Positions 53,360 to 61,637 of a stretch of DNA of 64,000 bases are shown in pieces. The DNA is from a bacterium (GTDB taxonomy: Bacteria > Bdellovibrionota > UBA1018): assembly GCA_019751945.1 (NCBI GenBank), contig JAIEMT010000005.1, forward strand, positions 1 to 64,000, read 5' to 3'. The notes under the pieces were generated by a model. That model saw only the letters and a list, made by a program, of their open reading frames with translations, was not told where the DNA came from and did no database searches. The position numbers and the translations under genes were made by a program. The first letter of the stretch is position 1; the number at the start of each line of letters is the position of its first letter.

Positions 53360-54099
53360 GATAATCGGTTCAACTCGTCGAAGCCCGGGAGCTGTGAAAG
53401 ATCCGGCACAATCACAATCGCGATACGGCGATTGGCAGTGCGGCCTTCTGCAGTCTTATTTTCTGTCACCGGCTGAGTACTGCCGTAGCTTGCAGCGCTG
53501 ATCTGAGTATCCGGAACTCCCGATGCAATCATCGTATTCAAAACGGACATGGCGCGAGCGCTAGCCAGTTCCCAGTTCGAAGGATATTGACTCGACTTGA
53601 TTGGAATCGAATCGGTGTGCCCTTCGATTTGATAGTTGCGACCTTTGAGTTGTTTCAAGAGGCCTGCAACATCCCGAATGGCGAGCTTTCCTTCAGTGGA
53701 AAGAGCTGCAGATCCTGAAGAGAAAAGCACGTCGGTGGACAGGGCAATCATCATGCGGCCCCGCACGACTTTCACCGTCAGCTTACCCGCATCGATCAAC
53801 TCTTTAAACTTGGCGGTGAGTTCTCGAAACTCTGCAAGGCGTTTTTCAGCTTCTTGCTTGCGCTGACGAAGTTCATCGAGAGCTTTTTGCATTTCATCCA
53901 CAGAACCCTGGAGCTTGGTCTTTTCAGAAGAAGCGATACCGAGCTTGCTTTCAAGTTCCGCCACTCGGGTCTGACAAGCGGCGAGATCGGCCTTGCATTG
54001 ATTATTGTCCTTTTCGAGTTCTTTGTACTTCCCGGCACTCACACAGCCAGTGGAAACGAGGACAAACGCCATCAGAGAACTGCGGAGTATGTTTTTCAT
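53353..54099 (-). CDS. OmpA-domain lipoprotein with coiled coil
   Basis: The 248-residue protein has a lipobox VSTGC, a coiled coil (residues about 30-105) and a C-terminal OmpA/MotB-like peptidoglycan-binding domain (VLFSSGSAALSTEGK, IEGHTDSIPI, ASARAMSVLN and RTANRRIAI). It probably spans from outer membrane to cell wall. It is a second such protein in the window, besides Pal. Confidence 0.88.
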   Translation of the reverse strand: MKNILRSSLMAFVLVSTGCVSAGKYKELEKDNNQCKADLAACQTRVAELESKLGIASSEKTKLQGSVDEMQKALDELRQRKQEAEKRLAEFRELTAKFKELIDAGKLTVKVVRGRMMIALSTDVLFSSGSAALSTEGKLAIRDVAGLLKQLKGRNYQIEGHTDSIPIKSSQYPSNWELASARAMSVLNTMIASGVPDTQISAASYGSTQPVTENKTAEGRTANRRIAIVIVPDLSQLPGFDELNRLSQ

Positions 54100-54167
54100 A
54101 GGTCTCTTAGGATAACAAAGACCATTTTTTAAACAACTGGACTTCCTAGGCTCGCCGCATCATGCAA

Positions 54168-56051
54168 TCAGTTTAAAAGCAAAGCTACTTCTTGCTGAAG
54201 AGCTTCGGCAGTAGCGGTAGCCGGTTTCAATGAACCGATTCTCAGTTCAATTTTTCGCCACTTCGGATGAGGCATGCGGCCCAAGGCCCGGCCCCCGAAG
54301 CGGCTGAAAATACTGCCCCAAAGTCCGATGAGGGCCATCGGGATTACTGGCACTGGAGATCTTTCTAGAATTCTTTCGACTCCCTTTTTAAAGGGACCCA
54401 TTTTTCCATCGGCACTCAAGCGCCCTTCCGGAAAAATACAGACCAGGTGCCCCGCCTTTAATTCCTGCTCAATCATTTCAAAAGACCGCTGCAAAATCTG
54501 TGGATCTTCTTTCGCTGTAGCAATCGGAATGACTTTGGCTCTCTGAATAAAGCGACGAACTAAGAAGTTCTTTTGAAAGCTGTAGTCCATCACATAACGA
54601 ATGGGGCGCTTGATTCCTGCACTGATAATGAGCCAATCAATGAAGCTGACGTGATTACAAATCAAAACAGCCGCGCCCGTTTTTGGAATTTGGTGAGCGC
54701 CCGTCACTTTCAAGCGGTACATACAGTGAGCCAGCATCCAAGCAATGAATCGAAAGAGAAACTCCGGGATGACCGTGTAAATATAGATAGCCACAATTGC
54801 GTTCAAGATGCCCAAGATTCCGAAGAGGGTCGGAATAGAAACGGATTGCTTCAAAAGATAGGCAATCATTCCCGAACCGATCACCATGTAGAGCGCATTT
54901 AAAATATTATTAGCGGCGATGACGCGAGATTGATGGCTCTTCTCGGATCGTTCCTGAATCAAGGTATAGAGGGGAACATTGTAAAACCCGCTCATCACCG
55001 AAAGCACGCTCAGATCAAAAATCACACGCAGACTTTTTCCATGAACAAAGAGTTCGCTGGCAGGAACAGGTGCGCCGTCTCCCTTGAGGCTGAAAGCCCC
55101 GACCCACCAAAGGTCGAGAAGACAGAGCGTCATCCCAATAGAACCCAGGGGAACCAAGCCCAACTCCAAGCGATCTTTCGAAAGCTTTCCACAGAGCACG
55201 GACCCCACGCCAATCCCAATTGAAAAGCAGGTGAGAAAAAGAGTAACGCCCGACTCCGTGGTTCCAATCACGTCCTTACAGTAAATCGGAAGGATCGAAA
55301 GAATTCCGGCTCCCAAAAGCCAGAACCACGAAATACCCATCACCGAAAGGTAGACGCCTCGGTCTTTCTTCAAAAATCGAATGATTGAAAGAGTGGGCCG
55401 AATGGGATTGAGATCAATTTTCAGTTTCGGGTCTACCGGTGGAGCTGCCGGAATGGACCGAGATGCTAGATATCCCAGACCCGCACAGAGCAGGAGACCA
55501 ATGCTCGCCTTCCACTCCCCCGGGCCCCCTCTTTCCGCAGCGAAAACTCCACCCAAGAGTGAGCCCGTTAAAATGGCTAAGAAGGTGCCCATCTCAATCA
55601 ACGCATTTCCGCCGACCAATTCAGAATCGGAAAGATGAGTGGGCAAAAGGCTGTACTTAATGGGACCGAAAAATGTGGAGTGCAGACCCATTCCAAAAAG
55701 CACGAGCATCAACGCATTAAAGTCATGACGAATAAATCCGTAGGCCGCGACCACCATGAGCCCGATTTCGACTTGTTTAATGATGCGAACGATCCGCGTT
55801 TTTTCAAATCGATCCGCAATCTGTCCTGCTGTGGCAGAAAATAGAAAATAAGGGAGAACAAAAATTCCACTCGCGAGCGGAACCAGCTGTTCTGCCGGAA
55901 TTCCCATCCACGCCACGCCACTGTAGGCGATGAGAATGACCAGGGTGTTTTTTAAAAGGTTGTCATTAAACGCCCCAAAGAACTGAGTGATGAAGAGCGG
56001 AGCAAACCGACGTGTTCGAAAGAGCTGGGACGATCCAGAAGCGTGCGACAT
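54168..56051 (-). CDS. LplT-like MFS transporter fused to a lysophospholipid acyltransferase
   Basis: The 627-residue protein has about twelve transmembrane helices starting FITQFFGAFNDNLLKNTLVIL, an LplT-like lysophospholipid flippase pattern, then a PlsC-type domain with the CNHVSFIDWLIIS (HxxxxD) and FPEGRLSADG motifs. It lacks the acyl-ACP synthetase domain of the longer LplT-Aas fusions. It probably imports and reacylates lysophospholipids. The ATG at 56051 has GAGG five bases upstream, and an upstream TTG is less likely. Its promoter region shares the TGTCTAA boxes with the divergent peptide gene. Confidence 0.9.
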   Translation of the reverse strand: MSHASGSSQLFRTRRFAPLFITQFFGAFNDNLLKNTLVILIAYSGVAWMGIPAEQLVPLASGIFVLPYFLFSATAGQIADRFEKTRIVRIIKQVEIGLMVVAAYGFIRHDFNALMLVLFGMGLHSTFFGPIKYSLLPTHLSDSELVGGNALIEMGTFLAILTGSLLGGVFAAERGGPGEWKASIGLLLCAGLGYLASRSIPAAPPVDPKLKIDLNPIRPTLSIIRFLKKDRGVYLSVMGISWFWLLGAGILSILPIYCKDVIGTTESGVTLFLTCFSIGIGVGSVLCGKLSKDRLELGLVPLGSIGMTLCLLDLWWVGAFSLKGDGAPVPASELFVHGKSLRVIFDLSVLSVMSGFYNVPLYTLIQERSEKSHQSRVIAANNILNALYMVIGSGMIAYLLKQSVSIPTLFGILGILNAIVAIYIYTVIPEFLFRFIAWMLAHCMYRLKVTGAHQIPKTGAAVLICNHVSFIDWLIISAGIKRPIRYVMDYSFQKNFLVRRFIQRAKVIPIATAKEDPQILQRSFEMIEQELKAGHLVCIFPEGRLSADGKMGPFKKGVERILERSPVPVIPMALIGLWGSIFSRFGGRALGRMPHPKWRKIELRIGSLKPATATAEALQQEVALLLN

Positions 56052-56082
56052 GGCCGCCTCTATAGCCTCGAAATCAGCCAAA

Positions 56083-56199
56083 GTCTAATGATGTCTAAGC
56101 GTTAGACACCCCCTGTTACGCCTCTAACACCTCCGTTTTGGCGCTACTGGAGGCCTTAGACAGAGCCTCTTTTTTTATGTACTGAAAATCGGTGTCTAA
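56083..56199. promoter_or_regulatory. Cluster of TGTCTAA boxes between two divergent genes
   Basis: The 7-mer TGTCTAA or its complement occurs four times: 56092-56098, 56102-56108 (inverted, forming the perfect palindrome TGTCTAAGCGTTAGACA), 56156-56162 (inverted) and 56193-56199. A near copy, GTCTAA, is at 56083-56088. About 0.01 would be expected by chance in this length. It looks like a binding site for a dimeric regulator, at a distance suited to enhancers of a sigma-54 promoter. Confidence 0.65.
56150..56176 (+). terminator. Short terminator-like hairpin with T7 tail
   Basis: GAGGC (56150-56154) pairs with GCCTC (56165-56169) and is followed by seven T residues. It is a compact intrinsic terminator by shape, but no gene on this strand ends just upstream. 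It could end a short RNA starting nearby, or guard the peptide promoter from read-through. Confidence 0.4.
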
Positions 56200-56249
56200 A
56201 GTTTTGTCACTCAGAAAGGAGCCCTCTCGACGACGGCTCGGGCCGGGGC

Positions 56250-56266
56250 TGGCACGGATCGAGCAA
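56250..56266 (+). promoter_or_regulatory. Candidate sigma-54 promoter of the mini-peptide gene
   Basis: TGGCACG (56250-56256) gives a full -24 element. GG (56251-56252) and GC (56263-56264) are separated by exactly ten bases, the sigma-54 hallmark. The -12 element reads GAGCA rather than TTGCA. A start about 12 bases after the GC (near 56276) leaves room for GGGAG at 56281-56285 before the ATG. Confidence 0.5.
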
Positions 56267-56294
56267 TAGAGAGATGCATCGGGAGATTATGAAT

Positions 56295-56417
56295 ATGAAA
56301 AAAGCAATCGTGTTAGTCCTTTTCGGTATCGCTCTTTTGGCTGGTTCTTTCGTTGTTTCGACGACTTCGAATAGCAAAGCCTCTGCAGCTTACGCTTGCA
56401 GCACGAATCCTTGCTAA
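56295..56417 (+). CDS. Small secreted peptide with two cysteines
   Basis: The 40-residue frame (42 from the in-frame ATG at 56289) begins with two Lys, a hydrophobic core and a Ser/Thr/Ala-rich stretch ending KASAA. Cleavage after an ASA-type site would leave a mature peptide such as AYACSTNPC. GGGAG at 56281-56285 is nine bases before 56295 and three before 56289, so the later ATG is favoured. The two Cys could form a disulfide ring. It resembles precursors of signalling peptides or small bacteriocins in length, but matches none I know. It has a sigma-54-like promoter and repeated upstream boxes, and converges with the membrane cyclase gene six bases away. Confidence 0.6.
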   Translation: MKKAIVLVLFGIALLAGSFVVSTTSNSKASAAYACSTNPC

Positions 56418-56422
56418 GCTAG

Positions 56423-58454
56423 CTAAGCGGATCTCTGAACCGAGCTTGCATCTGGAATCAGATGCAGAACGGAAATGATCCTGGGTTTCTGATCACTGTC
56501 CGTGAGGCGGTGGTGGCGTAACAGCAATCGCTCCGAGAATCCCGGATCTAATTTTTCCGCCGCGTCAAAGTCCGAGTCCTCTAAAACAATCAGCGTCTTT
56601 CCCTTGTTCTCTGGAATTTCATATTCGAGATCGAGCAATCGACTTGCATTGACCAAAACATTCCCTTCAAAGCTGGGAACTTTAAACGGTCCGGAGTTTT
56701 TCCAAACTGGGAAAAGATCGCCGCTGACAATCGCCCCTCGAAAACAAACTCTTCGCCGGATCTAAACCCAGCATTTCAAAAACCTGCGAAAGCCCCGCCT
56801 GGGAGCTCGACATTTTCTGAGCAGCCCATACGGCAGACAAGAGCGGGTTCTTTTGAGACTCGGAATCAAAGAACGCGATGAGAGAATCCCCCTCTTCCTT
56901 GATGATTTCGCCTCCAAATTCAAACACGACTTGAGCCATCATCGAAAACCAAACGGTCGAGAGCTTTCCGTATTCTTGAGCCCCACTTCGGGCTCCGGCT
57001 TCCTTCTCAAGAACGGTCGATTCTTTGAGGTCGATTTTCAACATCACGCCCGGAACACGGGTCGGGAGAATGGGGCGCTTGTGATACTTCGACAGGTGGG
57101 AAACTCGCACTGCCTTTTCCGTTTCGCTGTATTCCAGTACAACCACTCCACCCAAGAGTAAAACCAAGGCAAGAGGAATGAAACGCGAGGCCACTTCGAA
57201 TTGATTGGGTGAAGCGAGGCCGCTAGCACGAAGATAGGTAATCGTACCCAATACGGCCAGAGTCATTCCAAAAAACAGCAGACGATTCCGACGAACTGGA
57301 CGGAAGTGATTCCCGTGGTGGAGTTTGAGATAAGCTGCCTGCAGCAAGCAGATGACAGAGGCACTCCAATAGCAGATGGGAACGAAAAACATTCCCAGAC
57401 TGGCAGAGAAGAACATTTTTGAAGAAGCATCTGGAAACGGCATCGCCAAAACTGCAAGAGGCATGAACAAGAACATCGGCAAGGCGTATTGGAAAAACGC
57501 CCGAGACGTTCTGGCAAAAGAGAGCCCCAAGAACAGCGCAAAGACACCGTCGTAAATCCTGAGAACCAGATCGAGTGAATAAGTGACGTTCGGTTCCAGC
57601 GCCCGGAAAACGAAATCAATCTGCCGCGCTTGAAACCAGGCCTGCACCAAAACAAAACAGGCCATGTAAAAGTATTCCTGCTTCCGTTTGGCGGAAATCC
57701 AGAAAAAGAAAAAGAGTAGAGCTAAAACCAGTTGAACCAAAGCAAATGCGAAGGGTCGCACTTCTCCGTGAAAAATCGTAACGCCGAGGAGCCCCGTCAC
57801 TTCCCTCTGTCCCGAAAAACCCTCTCCCCCAAAGGCGGCATTGAAATAATCGGGAACGAGATTGCCGACATCATGCTCAATGCGCACCGCGATCTGGAGA
57901 TTTTCTTGGTGTGAGAATTCCGCCGGAGAAATTCTCAAGATGATGGGCATGAGATTGCTGGAGTAGTTTCCCTTCTCGGCAGGGTGACCGTTAATCCAAA
58001 TCTGATAGGTGCCACTCACGAATCCTAAGATGAAAGAAGTTTTCTGCTGATCGATCGCTGCCTGGACGGTGGCGTGATCGATCGTGGTTCCTACCCAAAA
58101 AACTTTTCCTTGAAGCGCTCGAACTTTTTCTAAGTGAGCGGCGTCCCCTCGGTGAAACGAACTCCCCCAAAGGTCTTTGCGAGATGGGAGCTCCAGCCCC
58201 TTCTGATCGCCGTAGAAAACTTTCCAGCTCTGACGCGCTACAGGGAACGCGGGTTTTCCTTCCACCCAGTTTCGAATCTGTAGGTCGATGAAGAAGACAG
58301 AAAACGCAAAGAACCCGAGACAGGCCACGCCAAAGAGGGCGTACTTGCTTCGAACAGACCAGCCCCCCTCTAAGCGAGAGGTCTCTTCCGGGCTTCGCGC
58401 CAGCCAGTTGCTTGCCGACAAAATCGCCTGCTTCAGAGCATAAGTTCGTGGCAT
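56423..58454 (-). pseudogene. Membrane-bound class III nucleotide cyclase, frameshifted
   Basis: The first frame (from 58454) gives residues 1-590: a membrane anchor (38-57), an extracytoplasmic domain (about 60-235) that may be DISM-like, several helices (about 235-440), and a class III cyclase domain with the metal-binding pair in KIDLKEST and KEEGDSLIAFF. It then runs off-frame at a T4 run (minus strand; A4 at 56741-56744 on plus) and stops at 56682. Removing one T restores RGAIVSGDLFP through VNASRLLDLE and on to a stop at 56423, about 676 residues in total. The Asn/Arg transition-state pair lies only after the shift. It is a pseudogene, a sequencing error or a +1 programmed frameshift. 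Confidence 0.85.
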
Positions 58455-58507
58455 TTCTTAAGAATTATCGGAATCTTCCAGCCTAAAAATGAGCCGACAA
58501 TAATGTA

Positions 58508-58537
58508 TTGACGCATGGCATTGTGGCGGACTAAAAG
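58508..58537 (+). promoter_or_regulatory. Promoter of the 58543 gene, probably leaderless
   Basis: TTGACG (58508-58513) and TAAAAG (58532-58537) are separated by 18 bases. Only five bases lie between the -10 box and the ATG at 58543, and no Shine-Dalgarno sequence is present, so transcription would begin at or near the start codon. Confidence 0.5.
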
Positions 58538-58542
58538 TACAC

Positions 58543-59055
58543 ATGCGCACTTTAATTATGATGTTATTGACGATGGCTACCACCCTCAACGTTTGGGCCT
58601 TTGGTAAGGCCCGTCCGCAAGATGCGAAAGCCAAGGAACACAGCTTTCCAATCCAATCTATTGTAGGTGAGTATGTGGCAGACCCTCAGAACTCTGAAAG
58701 CTGTCCCGGTCCCGAACGACTTCGGGTCGAGGTGAAAGATTTTCACCGCTTAAACTATGAAGGTCCCTATTACAACCTGTCGCTAGCATTTGTAGAACCC
58801 AGCAGGAGAAATGCGACTCCTACCTTCCTAATTGAGTTCATCGACCAGGGCACCCAATATCTGGAAGGAATGAACCTTCGTAGCTACACCCGAGCAAACA
58901 GCATTATTCGAGAACAGATTGTAGGCACCGGGAAGAGACAAACTCGAAACACCGACTTCCTGGATTTCTCTCCTGGAAAAATGGTGCTCGAATCCTACTT
59001 GAATCACGATCTTTCTAGAAAATGCGTTTACAACTCTGCTACTCTGGCTCGGTGA
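58543..59055 (+). CDS. Secreted protein of unknown function
   Basis: The 170-residue protein has a Met-rich signal peptide (MLLTMATTLNVWA, cut near residue 19) and a mature part with two Cys (ESCPGP and KCVYN) and many aromatic residues. I recognise no family. Its stop overlaps the next start as GTGA, so both are probably translated together. Confidence 0.7.
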   Translation: MRTLIMMLLTMATTLNVWAFGKARPQDAKAKEHSFPIQSIVGEYVADPQNSESCPGPERLRVEVKDFHRLNYEGPYYNLSLAFVEPSRRNATPTFLIEFIDQGTQYLEGMNLRSYTRANSIIREQIVGTGKRQTRNTDFLDFSPGKMVLESYLNHDLSRKCVYNSATLAR

Positions 59056-59381
59056 AAGCACCCCAGCTCACCGTAGAAAATTTCAAAAATGGAATGCTCG
59101 TCGACGAGGAACTCTTAGGCGGAGTTGCAGAAAATTCGCCGGGCGAGTTTACCGCTTTTGTTCTACGCCCCGAGACCGGCGAATACCTGGGCTATCAAAC
59201 CTGCGCTTCTCTCGATCAAGCTCTTCAGATGATCAATCAAGTCGAAAGAGATTGGCAGTTTGAAGCGACCTCGAGCTGCGGTGAAAACTGTGGTGAAGGC
59301 GGTTGCGCTAAAAAAGCGGGGGGCGCCTGCAAAGCAAAAGCGTGCGAAAACTTTCAGTTTGCGGACTGTGAACTGAAGTAA
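59052..59381 (+). CDS. Cys-rich small protein coupled to the preceding gene
   Basis: The 109-residue frame starts at a GTG at 59052 overlapping the upstream stop. Residues 1-70 are ordinary, with a TAFVLRPETGEYLGYQT domain. The last 36 residues are packed with Cys (SSCGENCGEGGCAKKAGGAC and more), seven in all, spaced like a metal-binding or disulfide-rich tail. There is no signal peptide, so metal binding in the cytoplasm is more likely than disulfides. No family is known. Confidence 0.65.
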   Translation: MKAPQLTVENFKNGMLVDEELLGGVAENSPGEFTAFVLRPETGEYLGYQTCASLDQALQMINQVERDWQFEATSSCGENCGEGGCAKKAGGACKAKACENFQFADCELK

Positions 59382-59431
59382 CCACCCGATTTTGCCTTTA
59401 TTAGTATCTAGAAAAAGTATAGACGCGGTGC

Positions 59432-60187
59432 ATGATTATTTTTAAAATCTTGGCAGCCGCCCTCCTCTTCCCCCCAATCCATGCCCAAACCATTCAGGTT
59501 CGGGAATCCGAAGAATTTCGAATGGAATTCGATGGGATTGTTTACACCGCCGAGCTGAAGGTCATCCATCAGCGCCCGGCTGTTCCGAAGACTCCGTGCC
59601 AATACAGCGTCGTGAATCGTTACAATTACCACCCAGCACCGAGACCAGGAATGCGTACTGGCCCTGGTCCTGCGCCCCAAGATCCTGTACGAGCTGAACC
59701 AGGACCTTCCACTTACACCACTGAGGAATTTGGACAAAGCGAGCACGAATGCCAAACCCTCTACGCTTTTTGGACTTCAAAACAAACCAGGGGAGAAATC
59801 GAATCTTTCTACGCAGTTCGAGATTTTAAAAAAGGAACGCCAGCCACTCCCTACTACACTAAAACACGCCAACTCGATTCCAATCAGACATATGCCGTCT
59901 GGTCCGTCATCAGGGAAATGGAATATTTAAGAAGCGGTTTGGTAGCTCCGCATGTGGTTCAAACCCTGAAAGTTTTGGGAATTAGAAAAGTGGATATTCT
60001 GATCTTAGATAACTCAAAAGGGGCGAAGAAAGATTCTTCCTTAAAACTCGGCTTAGACTTTACGGTCCCTGGGCAACTGACGATAACAGACGCAATCTTG
60101 TCTTCTGGAGATCTCAGTAGGGCACTCGATTCAAGCGTAATTTCCGAGATGATCAGCGATTACGCCCACAAACACAGGATCTATTAG
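59432..60187 (+). CDS. Secreted protein of unknown function
   Basis: The 251-residue protein has a signal peptide (residues 1-18, ending IHA), a middle Pro/Arg-rich stretch (about residues 68-90) and two Cys residues. A TATAGA box ends eight bases before the ATG and no ribosome-binding site is clear, so the mRNA may be leaderless. It converges with the scramblase-like gene with a four-base overlap. No family is recognised. Confidence 0.65.
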   Translation: MIIFKILAAALLFPPIHAQTIQVRESEEFRMEFDGIVYTAELKVIHQRPAVPKTPCQYSVVNRYNYHPAPRPGMRTGPGPAPQDPVRAEPGPSTYTTEEFGQSEHECQTLYAFWTSKQTRGEIESFYAVRDFKKGTPATPYYTKTRQLDSNQTYAVWSVIREMEYLRSGLVAPHVVQTLKVLGIRKVDILILDNSKGAKKDSSLKLGLDFTVPGQLTITDAILSSGDLSRALDSSVISEMISDYAHKHRIY

Positions 60188-60834
60188 CTATCCGCTAAAA
60201 CAGAAATTCCGCCGCCGTCGCCTTTTTTCTCGAAGTAGAGCAGATCGATGTACAGGCTAGCAGCCAAAACCAGCGCCCGCTGAAACGCGGGCAGGCTGTG
60301 GTCGTTCCATTGAATTTCGAAATTGTCCGCATCCGTAAACGCTTCTTTTAAAAATCCTGTCCACTTCTTCTGAACCTGGGCCACTTGAATGCCCTGGCTC
60401 ATGAACTTGAATGTCCAGAAACGAAAAAAGGGCGATGCCACTTTCATGATGACTTGGCCGTGGGCGTCTTCAATATCGAAGCGTTTCGTGAAAATGCCCC
60501 AGCGACGTTGAATTACGCCGAAAAAAGTTCCGCTCGAATCGCGAAGCTCTAAGCGCTGGAAGAAAAAGCGGAAGGGATGCGTGGCGATGTAAACGGGTGC
60601 GCGCGTTTCATCAAAAATATGGAGCTCGAATGTTCTCCAATGACCCAAGAACTGGCGAAGAATGATGCCCAAGAAACCTTTTTGTTGTTCGGCAGCGAAC
60701 GCAAACTGCTGACCGTTTTCAAACTCGATGGAGTATTTGTTTCGAGTTTCAAAACCAATCAGTTCAATCAGCTCTTTCCTTTGGCGAACAAAGATGGAGC
60801 CGCCTTGAGTGAGGGCTGCTTCTAACGGAATCAT
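60184..60834 (-). CDS. Phospholipid scramblase/LURP1-like protein
   Basis: The 216-residue protein starts with FVRQRKELIELIGFETRNKYSIEF, matches the tubby-like barrel of the scramblase family through the body, and has a short hydrophobic C-terminal helix (residues about 190-205, RALVLAASLYIDLLYF) that may dip into the membrane. The role in bacteria is unknown. It is coupled to ymdB (ATGA). Confidence 0.82.
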   Translation of the reverse strand: MIPLEAALTQGGSIFVRQRKELIELIGFETRNKYSIEFENGQQFAFAAEQQKGFLGIILRQFLGHWRTFELHIFDETRAPVYIATHPFRFFFQRLELRDSSGTFFGVIQRRWGIFTKRFDIEDAHGQVIMKVASPFFRFWTFKFMSQGIQVAQVQKKWTGFLKEAFTDADNFEIQWNDHSLPAFQRALVLAASLYIDLLYFEKKGDGGGISVLADS

Positions 60835-61634
60835 ATGGTCGTTTCTCTCAGCCTGAGAATGGAATTGGCTAAGCCAGTCGTTTCATTCACATCAATCACG
60901 ACGGCGCCGTAACCACCGGGGCCTTCTGCCGGCTCATAACGCATCGGACGCTTGGTTAAAAACTTTTCAATCGAAATTTCTTTCTTCACGCCGATGACCG
61001 AATCAAAGCAGCCAGTCATTCCGACGTCGGTGATTGCCGCTGTTCCACCGGGTAAAATTCTTTCATCTGCCGTTTGAACGTGGGCGTGACTTCCCACCAC
61101 GGCACTCACTTTTCCATCCATGAAATGCGCAAAGGCCTGCTTCTCAGAAGAAGCTTCCCCGTGAAAATCGACCAAAATACAATTTACGTCGAGGTCATCT
61201 AAACGATTCACTTCCGCTTCCGCCGTCCAAAAGGGACAGTCCAAGGCATCCATGAAAACGCGACCCATGACTTGAACCAATCCGAGACGTAAACCCGGGC
61301 GGCGTCGACTTTCTAAAACAGTCGAACCCCTTCCCGGGGCGCGATGCGTGGGGTGATCCGGATAATTCGCGGGCCGAATGATTCGCGTGCTGGATTGCAT
61401 GTAGGGAATAATCTGCTTTTGATCCCACGCGTGATTTCCCGTGGTGATCGCATCGACTCCGAGTTCAAAAAACTCGTCGGCCATTTCTGGGAGAATGCCG
61501 TTGCCGTGGCACATGTTCTCACCGTTCACGACTAAGAAATCGATCTGATGTTGGGGGACTAATTTTTTGATGGCTGCCTTGAGCGCATCTCGACCCGGTC
61601 GGGCAAAGACATCGCCGAAATAAAGAATCTTCAT
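60831..61634 (-). CDS. ymdB: YmdB-family metallophosphoesterase
   Basis: The 267-residue protein has KILYFGDVFARPGR, VNGENMCHGNGI, TGNHAWDQKQI, LVDFHGEASSEK and VGSHAHVQTADERI, the full set of YmdB (TIGR00282) metal ligands. B. subtilis YmdB hydrolyses 2',3'-cyclic nucleotides and affects biofilm. It lies after zapA and fau. Confidence 0.92.
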   Translation of the reverse strand: MKILYFGDVFARPGRDALKAAIKKLVPQHQIDFLVVNGENMCHGNGILPEMADEFFELGVDAITTGNHAWDQKQIIPYMQSSTRIIRPANYPDHPTHRAPGRGSTVLESRRRPGLRLGLVQVMGRVFMDALDCPFWTAEAEVNRLDDLDVNCILVDFHGEASSEKQAFAHFMDGKVSAVVGSHAHVQTADERILPGGTAAITDVGMTGCFDSVIGVKKEISIEKFLTKRPMRYEPAEGPGGYGAVVIDVNETTGLANSILRLRETTI

Positions 61635-61637
61635 GAA

